From JAOZMY01 sp964577975 (GTDB lineage: Bacteria; Desulfobacterota; S145-22), in contig CAZOBB010000141.1 of assembly GCA_964577975.1 (NCBI GenBank), positions 1 to 34,094 of the forward strand: a stretch of 34,094 nt of DNA, read 5' to 3'. Below are positions 6,902-15,498 of this stretch, piece after piece. Below the pieces are notes generated by a model. That model ran no database searches, was not told the origin of the DNA, and was given only the letters and a program-made list of their open reading frames with translations. The position numbers and the translations under genes are program-made. How positions within the stretch are numbered: the stretch's first letter is position 1; the number at the start of each line of letters is the position of its first letter.

Positions 6902-8275
6902 GTGAAGGTTGTGATCCGACATGCGACGGTATTCGATCCCGCCAATGGGGTCGATGGAGAAATACGAGACATCTATATCCGCGACGGGATCGTCACTTCT
7001 CACTTCCGCGACGCGGACGAGGAGATTGAAGCCTCGGGACTGTGGGCGTTTCCCGGTGGTGTGGAAGCGGGAACCTGCCTGACGACAATGGGGATGGAAT
7101 TCTATCGATGGAAGGGGGAAATTCCTTCCCTTTTGGAAGTAAGCCGGGCCTTCGCGAGATTGGGATATACCCATCTTCACGAAGCCATGATGTTCCCCAC
7201 GACGGCCCTATGGACCCATTATGCCTTGTCGAAGATTCCCTACCAAGATACGTCCGCCTCTCTTTGTCTGACACTTCGGGAGTTTGGAGGGTTGATTGGA
7301 TCCAATATCCCCCCCGACTGGACGGTTTCTTTCTTGAAGAGTTGCGCGCGGCGGTTCCGAGCCCTGAATATTCGTCTCCCGGAGGCGAGTGTCCATTATA
7401 AAGAGAGTAATCTCGCCCGATACAATATTCCCGCCCGGCGGGTGTTGGATTATCTTTCGGAGTTTACCTTCGATATTCCCTTCGTGGTGGAGCTTACCCC
7501 CCGCCTTTTGGATGAGGACCTGCCCCGTATTCCCAATCTCTTCTATGGACACGTGGGCAGGGCGGTGGACGGGGAGTATGCCTTCAAGCAGATTTCATCC
7601 CGATTTTCGGAGGAGGGAATGACGGGTGATATAGGATTGGCTCCCCCCGACCCTCATACCCAGATAAAAACAGAGATGATGATGGGGGAAGGTGAGGAGG
7701 TTGCCGTGTATGTGGGCCTCCATGCCCCATTACGTTTCGTGCGAGTTTCCAAGCCTTCGCAACCGACGTATGTGGTGCGCTTGTTGACCCACCCAGAGTT
7801 TAGGACGCGCCTAGCCTTCTCGTCGCTCTCTCTTGGGGGGGATGCGGGACGGTGTTATCCGAGTTTGTTCAAGGAGATCTTTGCCGCCGACGAATCCTAT
7901 ACCGTCCGTGACTTTGTGATGCAGACCCGGCTGTTGCCCGCTCGGCAATTGGGTTTGAAGGAGAAAGGGCATCTGGGAGAGGGAGCGGTGGGGGATGTCG
8001 CGCTCTACGATCCGGGAGAAAAAGGGGACCGTTTGCCGGGAGAGATCGTCGGGCAGTGTCATACCCTCCTGAAGGGGGGGTGTGTGGTTTTGAGAGAGGG
8101 ACGTTTTACAGGGAAAGTTCCCCCATCACGGTACACCTATTTCCGAGATCATACCCTATCAGAACGTGATTATTCCATGTTTGCAGGTTATTTCAGACAT
8201 TACCCTCGCCTGGAGCATCTCGATGTTCCGGATACCCTCGGAGAGTGGCATCCTTTGCCTGCCGAGGGGAGTTGA
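6902..8275 (+). CDS. fwdA: Formylmethanofuran dehydrogenase subunit A-like protein (amidohydrolase fold, metal site lost)
   Basis: 457 residues, about 110 shorter than typical FwdA. The N-terminus (TVFDPANGVDGEIRDIYIRDG) and the C-terminal PARQLGLKEKGHLGEGAVGD are clearly FwdA/amidohydrolase-like, as is GYTHLHEAMM in the middle. Expected dinuclear-metal ligands are absent. The HxH after MPGGVD is GTC (57-59) in FPGGVEAGTC, the carbamylated Lys region reads LNIRL, the HLH strand reads VVELTP, and the TTDSPN Asp region reads SSLSLGG. FwdA normally attaches or removes the formyl group on methanofuran; this copy looks catalytically dead or repurposed. GTG at 6902 is chosen because GAGGTG lies about nine bases upstream; it begins 12 nt after the Fe-S gene. 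The 3' end converges on yhhQ with a 13-bp gap. Confidence 0.75.
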   Translation: MKVVIRHATVFDPANGVDGEIRDIYIRDGIVTSHFRDADEEIEASGLWAFPGGVEAGTCLTTMGMEFYRWKGEIPSLLEVSRAFARLGYTHLHEAMMFPTTALWTHYALSKIPYQDTSASLCLTLREFGGLIGSNIPPDWTVSFLKSCARRFRALNIRLPEASVHYKESNLARYNIPARRVLDYLSEFTFDIPFVVELTPRLLDEDLPRIPNLFYGHVGRAVDGEYAFKQISSRFSEEGMTGDIGLAPPDPHTQIKTEMMMGEGEEVAVYVGLHAPLRFVRVSKPSQPTYVVRLLTHPEFRTRLAFSSLSLGGDAGRCYPSLFKEIFAADESYTVRDFVMQTRLLPARQLGLKEKGHLGEGAVGDVALYDPGEKGDRLPGEIVGQCHTLLKGGCVVLREGRFTGKVPPSRYTYFRDHTLSERDYSMFAGYFRHYPRLEHLDVPDTLGEWHPLPAEGS

Positions 8276-8288
8276 GAGGGTTCGCGGG

Positions 8289-8945
8289 TTATCGTTTGTC
8301 ACTTTCACCCCTTTTGGCCCACCATACGCCTAGATAGACGAAGGGGGTGTCCAGCAAGGCGAAGGCGAATTTGAAGAGATACTGTCCCCCGATAAGGTGG
8401 AGACAGTCGCGGAGGGGATAGATGCCGTAGAAGGCTATCAAGATGAAGAGGACGGTATCGACGATTTGGGACGTCATCGTGGAGAGGTTGTTGCGAATCC
8501 ACAAATGGCGGGTTTTCGTTACGCCTCGCCAGAAATGAAAGAGGGTCACATCGGAGGTTTGACTCACGAGGTAGGCGATCAGAGAGGCTGTCACGATGCG
8601 GCTGGATAGTCCGAAAATCTTCTGAAAGGCGTCTTGGTCTTTGTAGAAGGGGGCGGGAGGAAGAAGCAACGCGATTTTGAGCATTCCCAGCAAGAAAAGC
8701 ATCAGGAAGAACCCTGTCCAAACCACCCGTTGGGCTTTTTCCTTTCCGTACACCTCCGCCACGATGTCCGTTACGAGAAAGGTGACGGGGTAGACGATGA
8801 TTCCGGCGGGGGCGGCGAATCCAAAGATGTCGATTACCTTGGAGGCGATGACGTTCGCGATTCCCAGCGAGAGGACGAAAAGGGAGGCCAGGAAGGCGTA
8901 TTTCTCTTCCCCTCGAGAGAAGAGCCGGACGTTAAGATGAGACAT
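8289..8945 (-). CDS. yhhQ: Queuosine precursor transporter (YhhQ/VUT family)
   Basis: About 218 residues from ATG 8945 with six predicted membrane helices. Family landmarks are ANVIASKVIDIFGF near the start, GIIVYPVTFLVTDIVAEVYGKEKA, the Asp/His-containing QTSDVTLFHFWR helix, and WIRNNLSTMTSQIVDT. The last two correspond to the conserved S-Q-..D and R-N..S-T..SQ..DT signatures of YhhQ. The family imports preQ0/preQ1-type 7-deazaguanines across the inner membrane for queuosine. A longer GTG start at 9002 is possible, but the ATG overlaps the queF stop by 14 nt, typical of coupling. Co-location with queF supports the substrate assignment. Confidence 0.88.
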   Translation of the reverse strand: MSHLNVRLFSRGEEKYAFLASLFVLSLGIANVIASKVIDIFGFAAPAGIIVYPVTFLVTDIVAEVYGKEKAQRVVWTGFFLMLFLLGMLKIALLLPPAPFYKDQDAFQKIFGLSSRIVTASLIAYLVSQTSDVTLFHFWRGVTKTRHLWIRNNLSTMTSQIVDTVLFILIAFYGIYPLRDCLHLIGGQYLFKFAFALLDTPFVYLGVWWAKRGESDKR

Positions 8946-9366
8946 GATCGGTGGGATAGAGGATTTTTTCGAGCGTGTGGGGAGAGGCGCTCGCCTTTTC
9001 ACACCGGGCGGCGATCCCTCCGCGGAGGTTGTATTCGAGGACGATCTGGAGATAACGGGGGTGGAGAAGGTCCCAAAGATCGCGAAAGATTCGGATCGTG
9101 GCGTTTTCCTGGTAGATTCCCACTTGGCGGAACGAGATGAGGTAGTATTTCAAGGATTTCAGCTCGACGAGTCTTTTCGCCGGCACGTAGCTTACCTGAA
9201 GGCGACCCAGGTCGGGTAGTCCTGAAAAGGGGCAAACAGCCGAAAACTCCTCCGTTTCATAGGTGACCAGTTGGGTTTCCCCTTCGTAGGGAAGGGATTC
9301 GAGCCACTCTTTTTTAATGGCCGTTTCGGGAAGCCAGTCGATGATTTTCCCTTCTGCCTCGGGCAT
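8932..9366 (-). CDS. queF: NADPH-dependent 7-cyano-7-deazaguanine reductase QueF
   Basis: 144 residues, the single-domain (type I) QueF size. The catalytic pair is visible as Cys45 and Asp52 in SAVCPFSGLPDLG, and the QueF signature ELKSLKYY (residues 68-75) follows. The enzyme reduces the nitrile of preQ0 to preQ1, the last free-base step before insertion into tRNA at the wobble position of GUN anticodons. ATG 9366 is preceded by AAGGAGG six bases upstream; a TTG two codons earlier has no advantage. The gene is followed by the overlapping yhhQ and lies downstream of a two-component operon on the same strand, with a promoter in the 72-bp gap. I saw no preQ1 riboswitch there. Confidence 0.93.
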   Translation of the reverse strand: MPEAEGKIIDWLPETAIKKEWLESLPYEGETQLVTYETEEFSAVCPFSGLPDLGRLQVSYVPAKRLVELKSLKYYLISFRQVGIYQENATIRIFRDLWDLLHPRYLQIVLEYNLRGGIAARCEKASASPHTLEKILYPTDHVSS

Positions 9367-9396
9367 GCGCAACCTCCTTCCGTCCTCTCGGCGATC

Positions 9397-9425
9397 ACGC
9401 TACCTGAGTTGGACATCTCTGTCAA
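9397..9425 (-). promoter_or_regulatory. Putative promoter of queF-yhhQ
   Basis: Minus strand: TTGACA (9420-9425), 17-bp spacer, TAGCGT (9397-9402), about 30 bp upstream of the queF ATG. The same TAGCGT hexamer occurs in the trpB2 promoter. Confidence 0.5.
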
Positions 9426-9444
9426 GAACGCCGTGGGAGACTCC

Positions 9445-10593
9445 TCAATCGACGGTGGGAATGATGACCTTGACGGGCTGCCGGATGTGTTTCGATCGGG
9501 CGAAATTTTTCAACCGTGTGAGCATGGGCCACGTGATTTCCTGCCCTTTGGAAACGAGGAGAACGCCGTCCTCCGTATAAAGATCCTCCGCCAAGATCAT
9601 GTCGGCTTTGAGATCATCCAGTGAGAGCTCGTAAACCGTGATGGAAGGTTCGCGGGCGATGAGGGTTTCGAGGATAGGCAGGATTTTGGGATCGTATTTT
9701 TCTTCCGTTTTTTTCATTCGTGCCAACGCCACGTCAGGGGGAAATCCCGCGGAAAGCATGGAATCGAAATCGAGGGCGGCTTTGAGGATGCGGGCTCCTA
9801 AAGGGATTTCTTCTCCTTTTTTTTGATCCAGAGGGATTCCCGTGCCGTCATAATTCTTTTCTTGATAGGCGATAATCTCCGCGATCTCTTCCATGCGCGG
9901 AATGTGTTTGATAAGGCTGTGGCCGAGAGAGGGATACATATCGTAGAGCTGGCGTTCTTCTTCCGTGAGTTCCTTTCCGAGGTACACCTTTTTTAGGACG
10001 TCTTCCGGGAGGATGACACAGCCGATTTGAGAGAGCATGGCTGCCGTTTCCAGCTTCCATCGATCCTTGAGGCCAAATTTTTCAGCGATTTCCATGACGA
10101 GTTTCTTTACGCGTGAGGAGCGGCCAAAGGCATCTGGATTGAGGAGGGAAAGGAGTTCCGTGAGGACACGAATGCTTCCTCTCAGCGTTTCTTCCAAAAG
10201 CTCCTTCTCTGCGATGACGAGATTATACTGTCTGAGACCCTCTTTGATGGCGGCAGCTAGCTTGTCTGGAGGGCAAGGCTTCGTGAGGAATCGGAAGATG
10301 TTTCCTTCATTGACCGCCTCGATGGCCGTTTGAAGATCCGCGTATCCCGTCAACATCATCCGTACCGTGTCCGGCGACTGTTCTTTTACCTTTGTGAGAA
10401 ACTGGATCCCGCTCATGCCCGGCATCTTTAGGTCGGAAACTACAACGGCAAAAGGGCCTTCCTCTTTTAGGAGTGCGAGCCCCTCCGGCCCGCCCGGGGC
10501 GGTGGCGATAGTAAACACTTTTCGAAACTGCCGCCTGTAGGCGTTTAAAACATTAGGTTCATCATCCACAAAGAGGATCTTGTTTTTCTCCAT
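9445..10593 (-). CDS. Response regulator: REC plus degenerate HD-GYP-like (SQ) output domain
   Basis: About 382 residues. The receiver domain (1-120) has the DDE acidic pocket, phospho-acceptor Asp in VVSDLKMPGMSG, and Thr/Lys in MLTGY and LTKPC. A helical linker leads to an HD-GYP-like domain (about 150-310) in which the metal-binding His-Asp is replaced by Ser-Gln (AAMLSQIGCVILP). A GHSLI histidine and a YDGTGIP version of the GYP loop remain. A C-terminal beta domain of about 75 residues follows. Loss of the HD pair argues against c-di-GMP hydrolysis; the domain may bind partners or ligand. ATG 10593 has AAGGAG at correct spacing and overlaps the end of the HDOD regulator by 32 nt. The last gene of a kinase-regulator-regulator set. 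Confidence 0.85.
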   Translation of the reverse strand: MEKNKILFVDDEPNVLNAYRRQFRKVFTIATAPGGPEGLALLKEEGPFAVVVSDLKMPGMSGIQFLTKVKEQSPDTVRMMLTGYADLQTAIEAVNEGNIFRFLTKPCPPDKLAAAIKEGLRQYNLVIAEKELLEETLRGSIRVLTELLSLLNPDAFGRSSRVKKLVMEIAEKFGLKDRWKLETAAMLSQIGCVILPEDVLKKVYLGKELTEEERQLYDMYPSLGHSLIKHIPRMEEIAEIIAYQEKNYDGTGIPLDQKKGEEIPLGARILKAALDFDSMLSAGFPPDVALARMKKTEEKYDPKILPILETLIAREPSITVYELSLDDLKADMILAEDLYTEDGVLLVSKGQEITWPMLTRLKNFARSKHIRQPVKVIIPTVD

Positions 10594-11815
10594 TGTCTTC
10601 TCCTTGGGGCCATACGTCTTCACAGATTGTTTTCCATTCCTCCAACTTCTCTGTCGCTTCCATCTTTTTCAAAAAGGTATCATCGAAGTATTTTTCTCCT
10701 TCTCGTGATTCAGGGGTGTCTTTGGTGGTCGCTAGATGACTGAGCCCATTAGCCGCGTGCACGAACAGTAGCGGTAGAGGCGGAGAATCTCCCACCTTCG
10801 AAGGAACGTGGTGGAAGGCGATGGCGGTGACGATGTCGTCTGGCAATCCCCATATCCCCATCAAGTAGGCGCCTACTTCGGCATGGGTGGTTTGGAAGAG
10901 ATCTTCTTCGCTTTCGTAAAGGGGTTTGTTGGACGCTACGGCCTTTTTGATTGCCTTTTCAACGCTTTCGGGGAAGGCAGCAGCAAGTACGAACTTGCCC
11001 ACGTCGTGAAGCATTCCCGCCAAATAGGAAGCGTCAACGATGGCTGGGTTGTCCTTTTCCATTGTGGTCGCTAGCTTCTTCGCACAGGTGCCCACGGCCA
11101 TGGCGTGAGTCCATAGTTGTTCCATATCGAATCCGGGTATACGGACATATTCGAATGCCTTGAAGACACCCGCTATCAACACGAGGATTCGAATCGTCTC
11201 GAGACCGAGGATTCCCACCGCTTGGGAGACGTTGGTGATCTTTCTTGATAGTCCGAAAAAGGCGGAGTTGACGAGCTGGAGAATCTTGGCTGTCATTCCC
11301 ACGTCGCGGGAGATGATGTCTCCGATGGTTTGAAGGGATGTATCCGGAGATTTCAGCGCCGAGATGATTTGGAGGTAAAGGGAGGGGCAGCTTGGAATGG
11401 TGGCTAATCCGGAAACCACCTCCTTGACCCGGCTGTTATAAATAGTGGCTCGAAGGAGGGCGGCCTGTTCGATGACCCTTCTCAAGGTTTCGGCATCACA
11501 GGGCTTCGAGAGATATTGATGAGCGACCGATACCGTTCTCATGACCATTTCCTGATCCGAATATCCCGAAAGTATGATGCGAACGGTGCTCGGGAAACGG
11601 CGAGCGATTTTTTCGAGAAGGTCCGCCCCATCCATTCCAGGCATACGCATGTCTGTGATGATGACATCGTAGGGGGCTTGATCAAAAAGACGGAGGGCCT
11701 CTTGTCCGCTTTCCACGAAATCCATGTCCCAGTCGTGGCGATACTTGCGGAGCATACGGCGGAGCCCGGCGAGGATTTCCGGCTCGTCGTCCACAAAAAG
11801 GATGCGTTTTCTCAT
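10562..11815 (-). CDS. Response regulator: REC plus HDOD output domain
   Basis: About 417 residues. The receiver domain (1-120) has DDE, phospho-acceptor Asp in VIITDMRMPGMDG, SGY and SKPC. The HDOD domain follows (about 135-335): 'LPSCPSLYLQIISAL' style start, a SRDVGMTAKILQLVNSAFFG helix pair, LAGMLHDVGKFVL and a FHH motif. HDOD proteins lack phosphohydrolase chemistry in most cases and control signalling, motility or stress responses. ATG 11815 has GAGGG at about nine bases and starts five bases after the kinase stop codon begins, so the genes are coupled. The tail beyond residue 350 is charged and poorly defined. Target genes are unknown. Confidence 0.88.
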   Translation of the reverse strand: MRKRILFVDDEPEILAGLRRMLRKYRHDWDMDFVESGQEALRLFDQAPYDVIITDMRMPGMDGADLLEKIARRFPSTVRIILSGYSDQEMVMRTVSVAHQYLSKPCDAETLRRVIEQAALLRATIYNSRVKEVVSGLATIPSCPSLYLQIISALKSPDTSLQTIGDIISRDVGMTAKILQLVNSAFFGLSRKITNVSQAVGILGLETIRILVLIAGVFKAFEYVRIPGFDMEQLWTHAMAVGTCAKKLATTMEKDNPAIVDASYLAGMLHDVGKFVLAAAFPESVEKAIKKAVASNKPLYESEEDLFQTTHAEVGAYLMGIWGLPDDIVTAIAFHHVPSKVGDSPPLPLLFVHAANGLSHLATTKDTPESREGEKYFDDTFLKKMEATEKLEEWKTICEDVWPQGEDNGEKQDPLCG

Positions 11816-11819
11816 GGCG

Positions 11820-14800
11820 CTAACCCTCTTCGCTTTTGATTTTGGGCAGTCTAACGATGAACGTCGTTCCTTTGCCCACTTCCGTTTCAAAAAAGATTTG
11901 CCCTGCGTGTTTGTTGACCACGGTATCATGTACGATGGCGAGGCCTTGGCCAGTCCCTTTTCCTACCTCTTTGGTGGTGAAGAAGGGATCGAATATGCGA
12001 TTTTGGATTTCTGGAGGGATTCCCACTCCCGTATCTTGGATGCGGATTTCGATCCATTCCGCGCCCTCGCGCGTGCTGATCGTGATTTTCCCTTTTTCCC
12101 CCGAGGCTTTGTCCACCGCTTCTTCGATCGCTTGAGCGGCGTTGACAATAAGATTGAGGATTACTTGATTGATTTCGTCGGGCATACAGAGGATTTCCGG
12201 CAGGTGTGGATCCAGGTCGGTTTTCACATCTGCCACGTATTTCCAGACGTTTCTTGTGACGGTGAGGGTGGTTTCAATGGCTTTATTCAGATCCACCATC
12301 ACCTTTTCCTTGATACCGGGATGAGAGAATTCTTTCATTGCGAGGACAATTTTCGAGACGCGCCGAACCCCCTCGAGGGACTGATCGAGGGTTTTGGGAA
12401 TTTCTTCCAGGAGATAGTCGATTTCGATTTCTTCGAGGAACGCCTCCAAGTCTTCCGTGAGATCCAAAGCGGTGTCGCTCTTTTTGACTTGCGCGAGGAG
12501 GGCTTGGTATTTTTCCAGGAGCTGGGCTATGTCCGTGAAGGCATCCTTGAGAAAGGTCAAATTGTCGCCGATGAATTGAGTAGGGGTGTTGACTTCATGG
12601 GCGATTCCCGCAGCAAGCTGGCCGATGGATTCCATTTTTTGTGCCTGCAGGAGTTGGGCTTCCATCAGCCGCTTCTCCGTGATATCCGCGGCAAGAATGA
12701 GCATGCCTACTAAATTACCCTCGGGGTTGAGCACTGGATTGATGGTCATTCCGAGTATCTTTTTCTTTCCTTCGGGTGAGGTATAGTAAACATCTCCCAC
12801 GGAGACAACCTTTTCAGTTGTTTTGCACTTCATAAGCCCGCGTTCAATCTTTTGCCATTCCCATGTAATGCCGCAGGTGGTGATGGATGTTCCAATGACC
12901 TTCCTTTCCTCACACCCGAGGGTGGCTTCAGCGACCTTGTTCCATAGCGTGATGGTGCCTTTCGAAGAGACGCCAATAAGAATGGAGTGGATGGCGTTGA
13001 TGATCTGGCTGAGGCGAGAATGGGTCTTTATGAGGGCCTCCTCTGCCCTTTTTCTTTCCGAAATATCCCGGACGAAGGCGACGAACCCCTTGATTTCTCC
13101 TTTTCCCTTCTCTTTCAAGGCGGCCGTGACGGTTTCGATGGGAATGACGGTTCCATCTTTCTTTTTCAGCTCCCATTCTCCCTGCCAGTATCCATTCTTT
13201 TGGATAATAGGGTAGGCTATCTTTCGGAAGGCTTCGGATTTTTCCTTCGAAAGATGGAGTAGCGCGATGCTTTGCCCTAAAATCTCATTCCGATGGTACC
13301 CAAAGATCTTTTGGAAGGCCTGGTTGACGTCGACGATTTGACGATCAAGATCCATCACAATGATAGCATCGATGGCGCTCTCAATCAAGGTGCGTAAGAA
13401 TGTCTCGCGTTGATAGAGTTCATGTGAAAAAAGATGGCGCTCGATTTCTTTTGAGATGGCTTCTCCCAAAACATTTAAGAGATTTACCGCGTCTTGAGGT
13501 GGGATTTCCTGTTTCTTTAGGAAGGCACACAGAACTCCCCGTTGTTTCCCCTCCATATAGATTGGTTGTCCCACATAGGTTTGAAGCCCCAAAGCAGCGA
13601 TGAGGGGATCGGATTCCACGAACTCGGAATTTTGAAGATCTGTGATGAACACACTTCCTCTCGTTTGTTGAAGGGCATGATAGCAGACACTTCCCTTTGG
13701 GGGATCTGTGCCAAAACCAGGGGGTGCTTGGTAGGCGTAGAGGGTTCGGAGTTTTCCCTCTTTCCACTCATGGAAAAAGGCGCAACACGCGCCGAGAATG
13801 TCGGAGGCAGTTTTCACCAGTTTCTTGATGTTTTCCTCAAAATTCGTGCCAAGGCCACTCAAACAGTCATGTACCTTTAATAGACGTTCTTGTGCCTGTT
13901 TTTGCGGAGTGACGTCTTTTTCAACTCCACGGAATCCTTTCAGGTTTCCCTCTTTGTCGAGAATGGGAACACCATTGGTCAAAAGATAGACCCGTTGGCC
14001 TGATTTCGTGAGACACAAACATTCAATATCTTGAAGAGCTCCTTTCGTGGCGGCGGCTTTTTCAAAGATGTTTTTAACCCTTTCTTTTTCCCCAGGGACC
14101 AAGAGATCGAAGGGGGTTTTCCCGATGAGCTCTTCGGGAGAATATCCGACGATAGAGGAAACCGCTTCGGAACAATAGGTGTAATGCCCTTCGGTGTCGG
14201 TTTCCCAGACCCAATCTCCCATTGTAAACACCAGATCTTTAAAGCGTTTTTCGCTTTCCTGATATTTGACTATAGCTTCGGTTCGGGCCTCGATCTCCCT
14301 TAGGATTTCATCCCTTTGCCGCTTGATGACATGATTATGATGGATGGCAATGAAGAGACCTATTAGCACGAATCCAAAGAGAATTGTGATGATGAGGAGA
14401 AAATGCCAATAGGTTATGATGAGGCGATAGATGGAAATGGGGTGATTGAAGGGAGGGATTTTCAAGGTTTTCAGACACTCCCGTACCGAACGATAATCGA
14501 AGTGGATGTCCCATCCGGCGCACTGGGAAGCGCGTGCAAAACGATTATCAGGTGACATTTCCAAAAGGGCGATGGTTACCTTTTGGGCCAGTTTTTCGGG
14601 CGTGTGTTTCAGACGGATGAAAGGCCAGTTGGGGAACCGTTTTGTGAGGTGAATAATTCTGAAGTCTTTGCTCCGTATCTTACCCTCCTTCGCCATTCGC
14701 TGCAGCGTAGTGGTTCGGACCGAACCGACATCCGCTTTTCCGTCTCGTATGGCAAAGACGACGGCGTCATGGGTGCCCACGAATTGGATGCTCTTGAAAT

Positions 14801-15320
14801 CTCGTTTCGGCTCGATTCCGCAATGTTTCAGTTCCTCACGGACGGCTAACCACCCCCCCAAGGCGTTGGGACTTGCCGCGCAGAAACGGATGTTTTTCAA
14901 TCGGTAAAAAGGGGGAATATCCGTGCGGTCGGCCCTGCGGAAGACGACGCCACCGAAGGTGGTTGTGACGTTACCGTCGGGAAGACGCTCTCGAAGGGTC
15001 GCGATTGCTTGAGCCCCGTAGAGGTCTTCGAGTACAACATAGTAATAGGGATTCACCAGCATGAAGTCGACACTGCGTTTTTTCGCTGCTGGAATGACCT
15101 CGTCAAATCCGAGGGGGACGATAGAGAAATGAGCTTCCGGCACCGTGACGTCGAGATAGACGGCGATGGGATTCCAAAGTTTAAGGCATTGGGATTTTCC
15201 CCTCTTGGCAAGGATTCCGATCTTCGCTGTCTGTATTGCGGAAACAGGAGAGGCCATGAGAAAGAAGATGATTGGGAAGAGAACATAGAAGATCTTTTTG
15301 TTTGAATTTGGCCGGGGCAT
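11820..15320 (-). CDS. Hybrid sensor histidine kinase with PhnD-like periplasmic domain, PAS and GAF domains
   Basis: 1166 residues. Signal/first membrane helix 9-28; PhnD/TtrS-like periplasmic binding domain about 32-285 (KIGILAKRG start, FMLVNPYYY, ADVGSVRTTT); second membrane helix about 300-328. In the cytosol come a PAS domain (about 358-480), a GAF domain (about 490-635), two further PAS domains, a dimerisation/phospho-acceptor helix with His in GIAHEVNTPTQF, then an HATPase domain (NLIVNAAQAI, DTGVGIP, GTGQGLAI). There is no receiver domain, so phosphate must go to the two downstream regulators. PhnD-like sensors bind oxyanions or small organics (tetrathionate in TtrS); the ligand here is unknown. 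Start ATG 15320 has GAGG five bases upstream; the leader is about 75 nt. Confidence 0.9.
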   Translation of the reverse strand: MPRPNSNKKIFYVLFPIIFFLMASPVSAIQTAKIGILAKRGKSQCLKLWNPIAVYLDVTVPEAHFSIVPLGFDEVIPAAKKRSVDFMLVNPYYYVVLEDLYGAQAIATLRERLPDGNVTTTFGGVVFRRADRTDIPPFYRLKNIRFCAASPNALGGWLAVREELKHCGIEPKRDFKSIQFVGTHDAVVFAIRDGKADVGSVRTTTLQRMAKEGKIRSKDFRIIHLTKRFPNWPFIRLKHTPEKLAQKVTIALLEMSPDNRFARASQCAGWDIHFDYRSVRECLKTLKIPPFNHPISIYRLIITYWHFLLIITILFGFVLIGLFIAIHHNHVIKRQRDEILREIEARTEAIVKYQESEKRFKDLVFTMGDWVWETDTEGHYTYCSEAVSSIVGYSPEELIGKTPFDLLVPGEKERVKNIFEKAAATKGALQDIECLCLTKSGQRVYLLTNGVPILDKEGNLKGFRGVEKDVTPQKQAQERLLKVHDCLSGLGTNFEENIKKLVKTASDILGACCAFFHEWKEGKLRTLYAYQAPPGFGTDPPKGSVCYHALQQTRGSVFITDLQNSEFVESDPLIAALGLQTYVGQPIYMEGKQRGVLCAFLKKQEIPPQDAVNLLNVLGEAISKEIERHLFSHELYQRETFLRTLIESAIDAIIVMDLDRQIVDVNQAFQKIFGYHRNEILGQSIALLHLSKEKSEAFRKIAYPIIQKNGYWQGEWELKKKDGTVIPIETVTAALKEKGKGEIKGFVAFVRDISERKRAEEALIKTHSRLSQIINAIHSILIGVSSKGTITLWNKVAEATLGCEERKVIGTSITTCGITWEWQKIERGLMKCKTTEKVVSVGDVYYTSPEGKKKILGMTINPVLNPEGNLVGMLILAADITEKRLMEAQLLQAQKMESIGQLAAGIAHEVNTPTQFIGDNLTFLKDAFTDIAQLLEKYQALLAQVKKSDTALDLTEDLEAFLEEIEIDYLLEEIPKTLDQSLEGVRRVSKIVLAMKEFSHPGIKEKVMVDLNKAIETTLTVTRNVWKYVADVKTDLDPHLPEILCMPDEINQVILNLIVNAAQAIEEAVDKASGEKGKITISTREGAEWIEIRIQDTGVGIPPEIQNRIFDPFFTTKEVGKGTGQGLAIVHDTVVNKHAGQIFFETEVGKGTTFIVRLPKIKSEEG

Positions 15321-15402
15321 GAAGGCCTCAATTAAAAGGGGTTGACCCTCCTTTGAGGGGTGTTTTTCTGAGAGGTTGTCAGTGGTCCTAAAACCTTTTT
15401 TT

Positions 15403-15430
15403 ATTATAATATATTTTCTCGATAGTGCAA
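15403..15430 (-). promoter_or_regulatory. Putative promoter of the sensor kinase operon
   Basis: Minus strand: TTGCAC (15425-15430), 16-bp spacer, consensus TATAAT (15403-15408). It is the best -10 box in the window and lies about 83 bp upstream of the kinase ATG. It is back-to-back with the trpB2 promoter, 70 bp away. Confidence 0.68.
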
Positions 15431-15498
15431 GGGGATTGGAAAAATGGTGGGTTGGAACCCTGAAAGAATGGAAAGGGGGGAATGTAGGTGAATTTCTC

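Noticed and set aside
9373..9444. preQ1 riboswitch before queF
   Set aside because: The gap is short and filled by a promoter-like sequence; I could not draw the aptamer hairpin with its A-rich tail.
11724..12713. Long plus-strand frame (329 codons) opposite the sensor kinase gene
   Set aside because: It is antisense to a clear coding region (HATPase, PAS), has no ribosome site or recognisable domain, and is a codon-bias shadow.
15346..15367. Plus-strand hairpin CCCTC-CTTT-GAGGG followed by TGTTTTT
   Set aside because: Only five base pairs, and no plus-strand gene runs into it; it lies in the leader of the minus-strand kinase gene.
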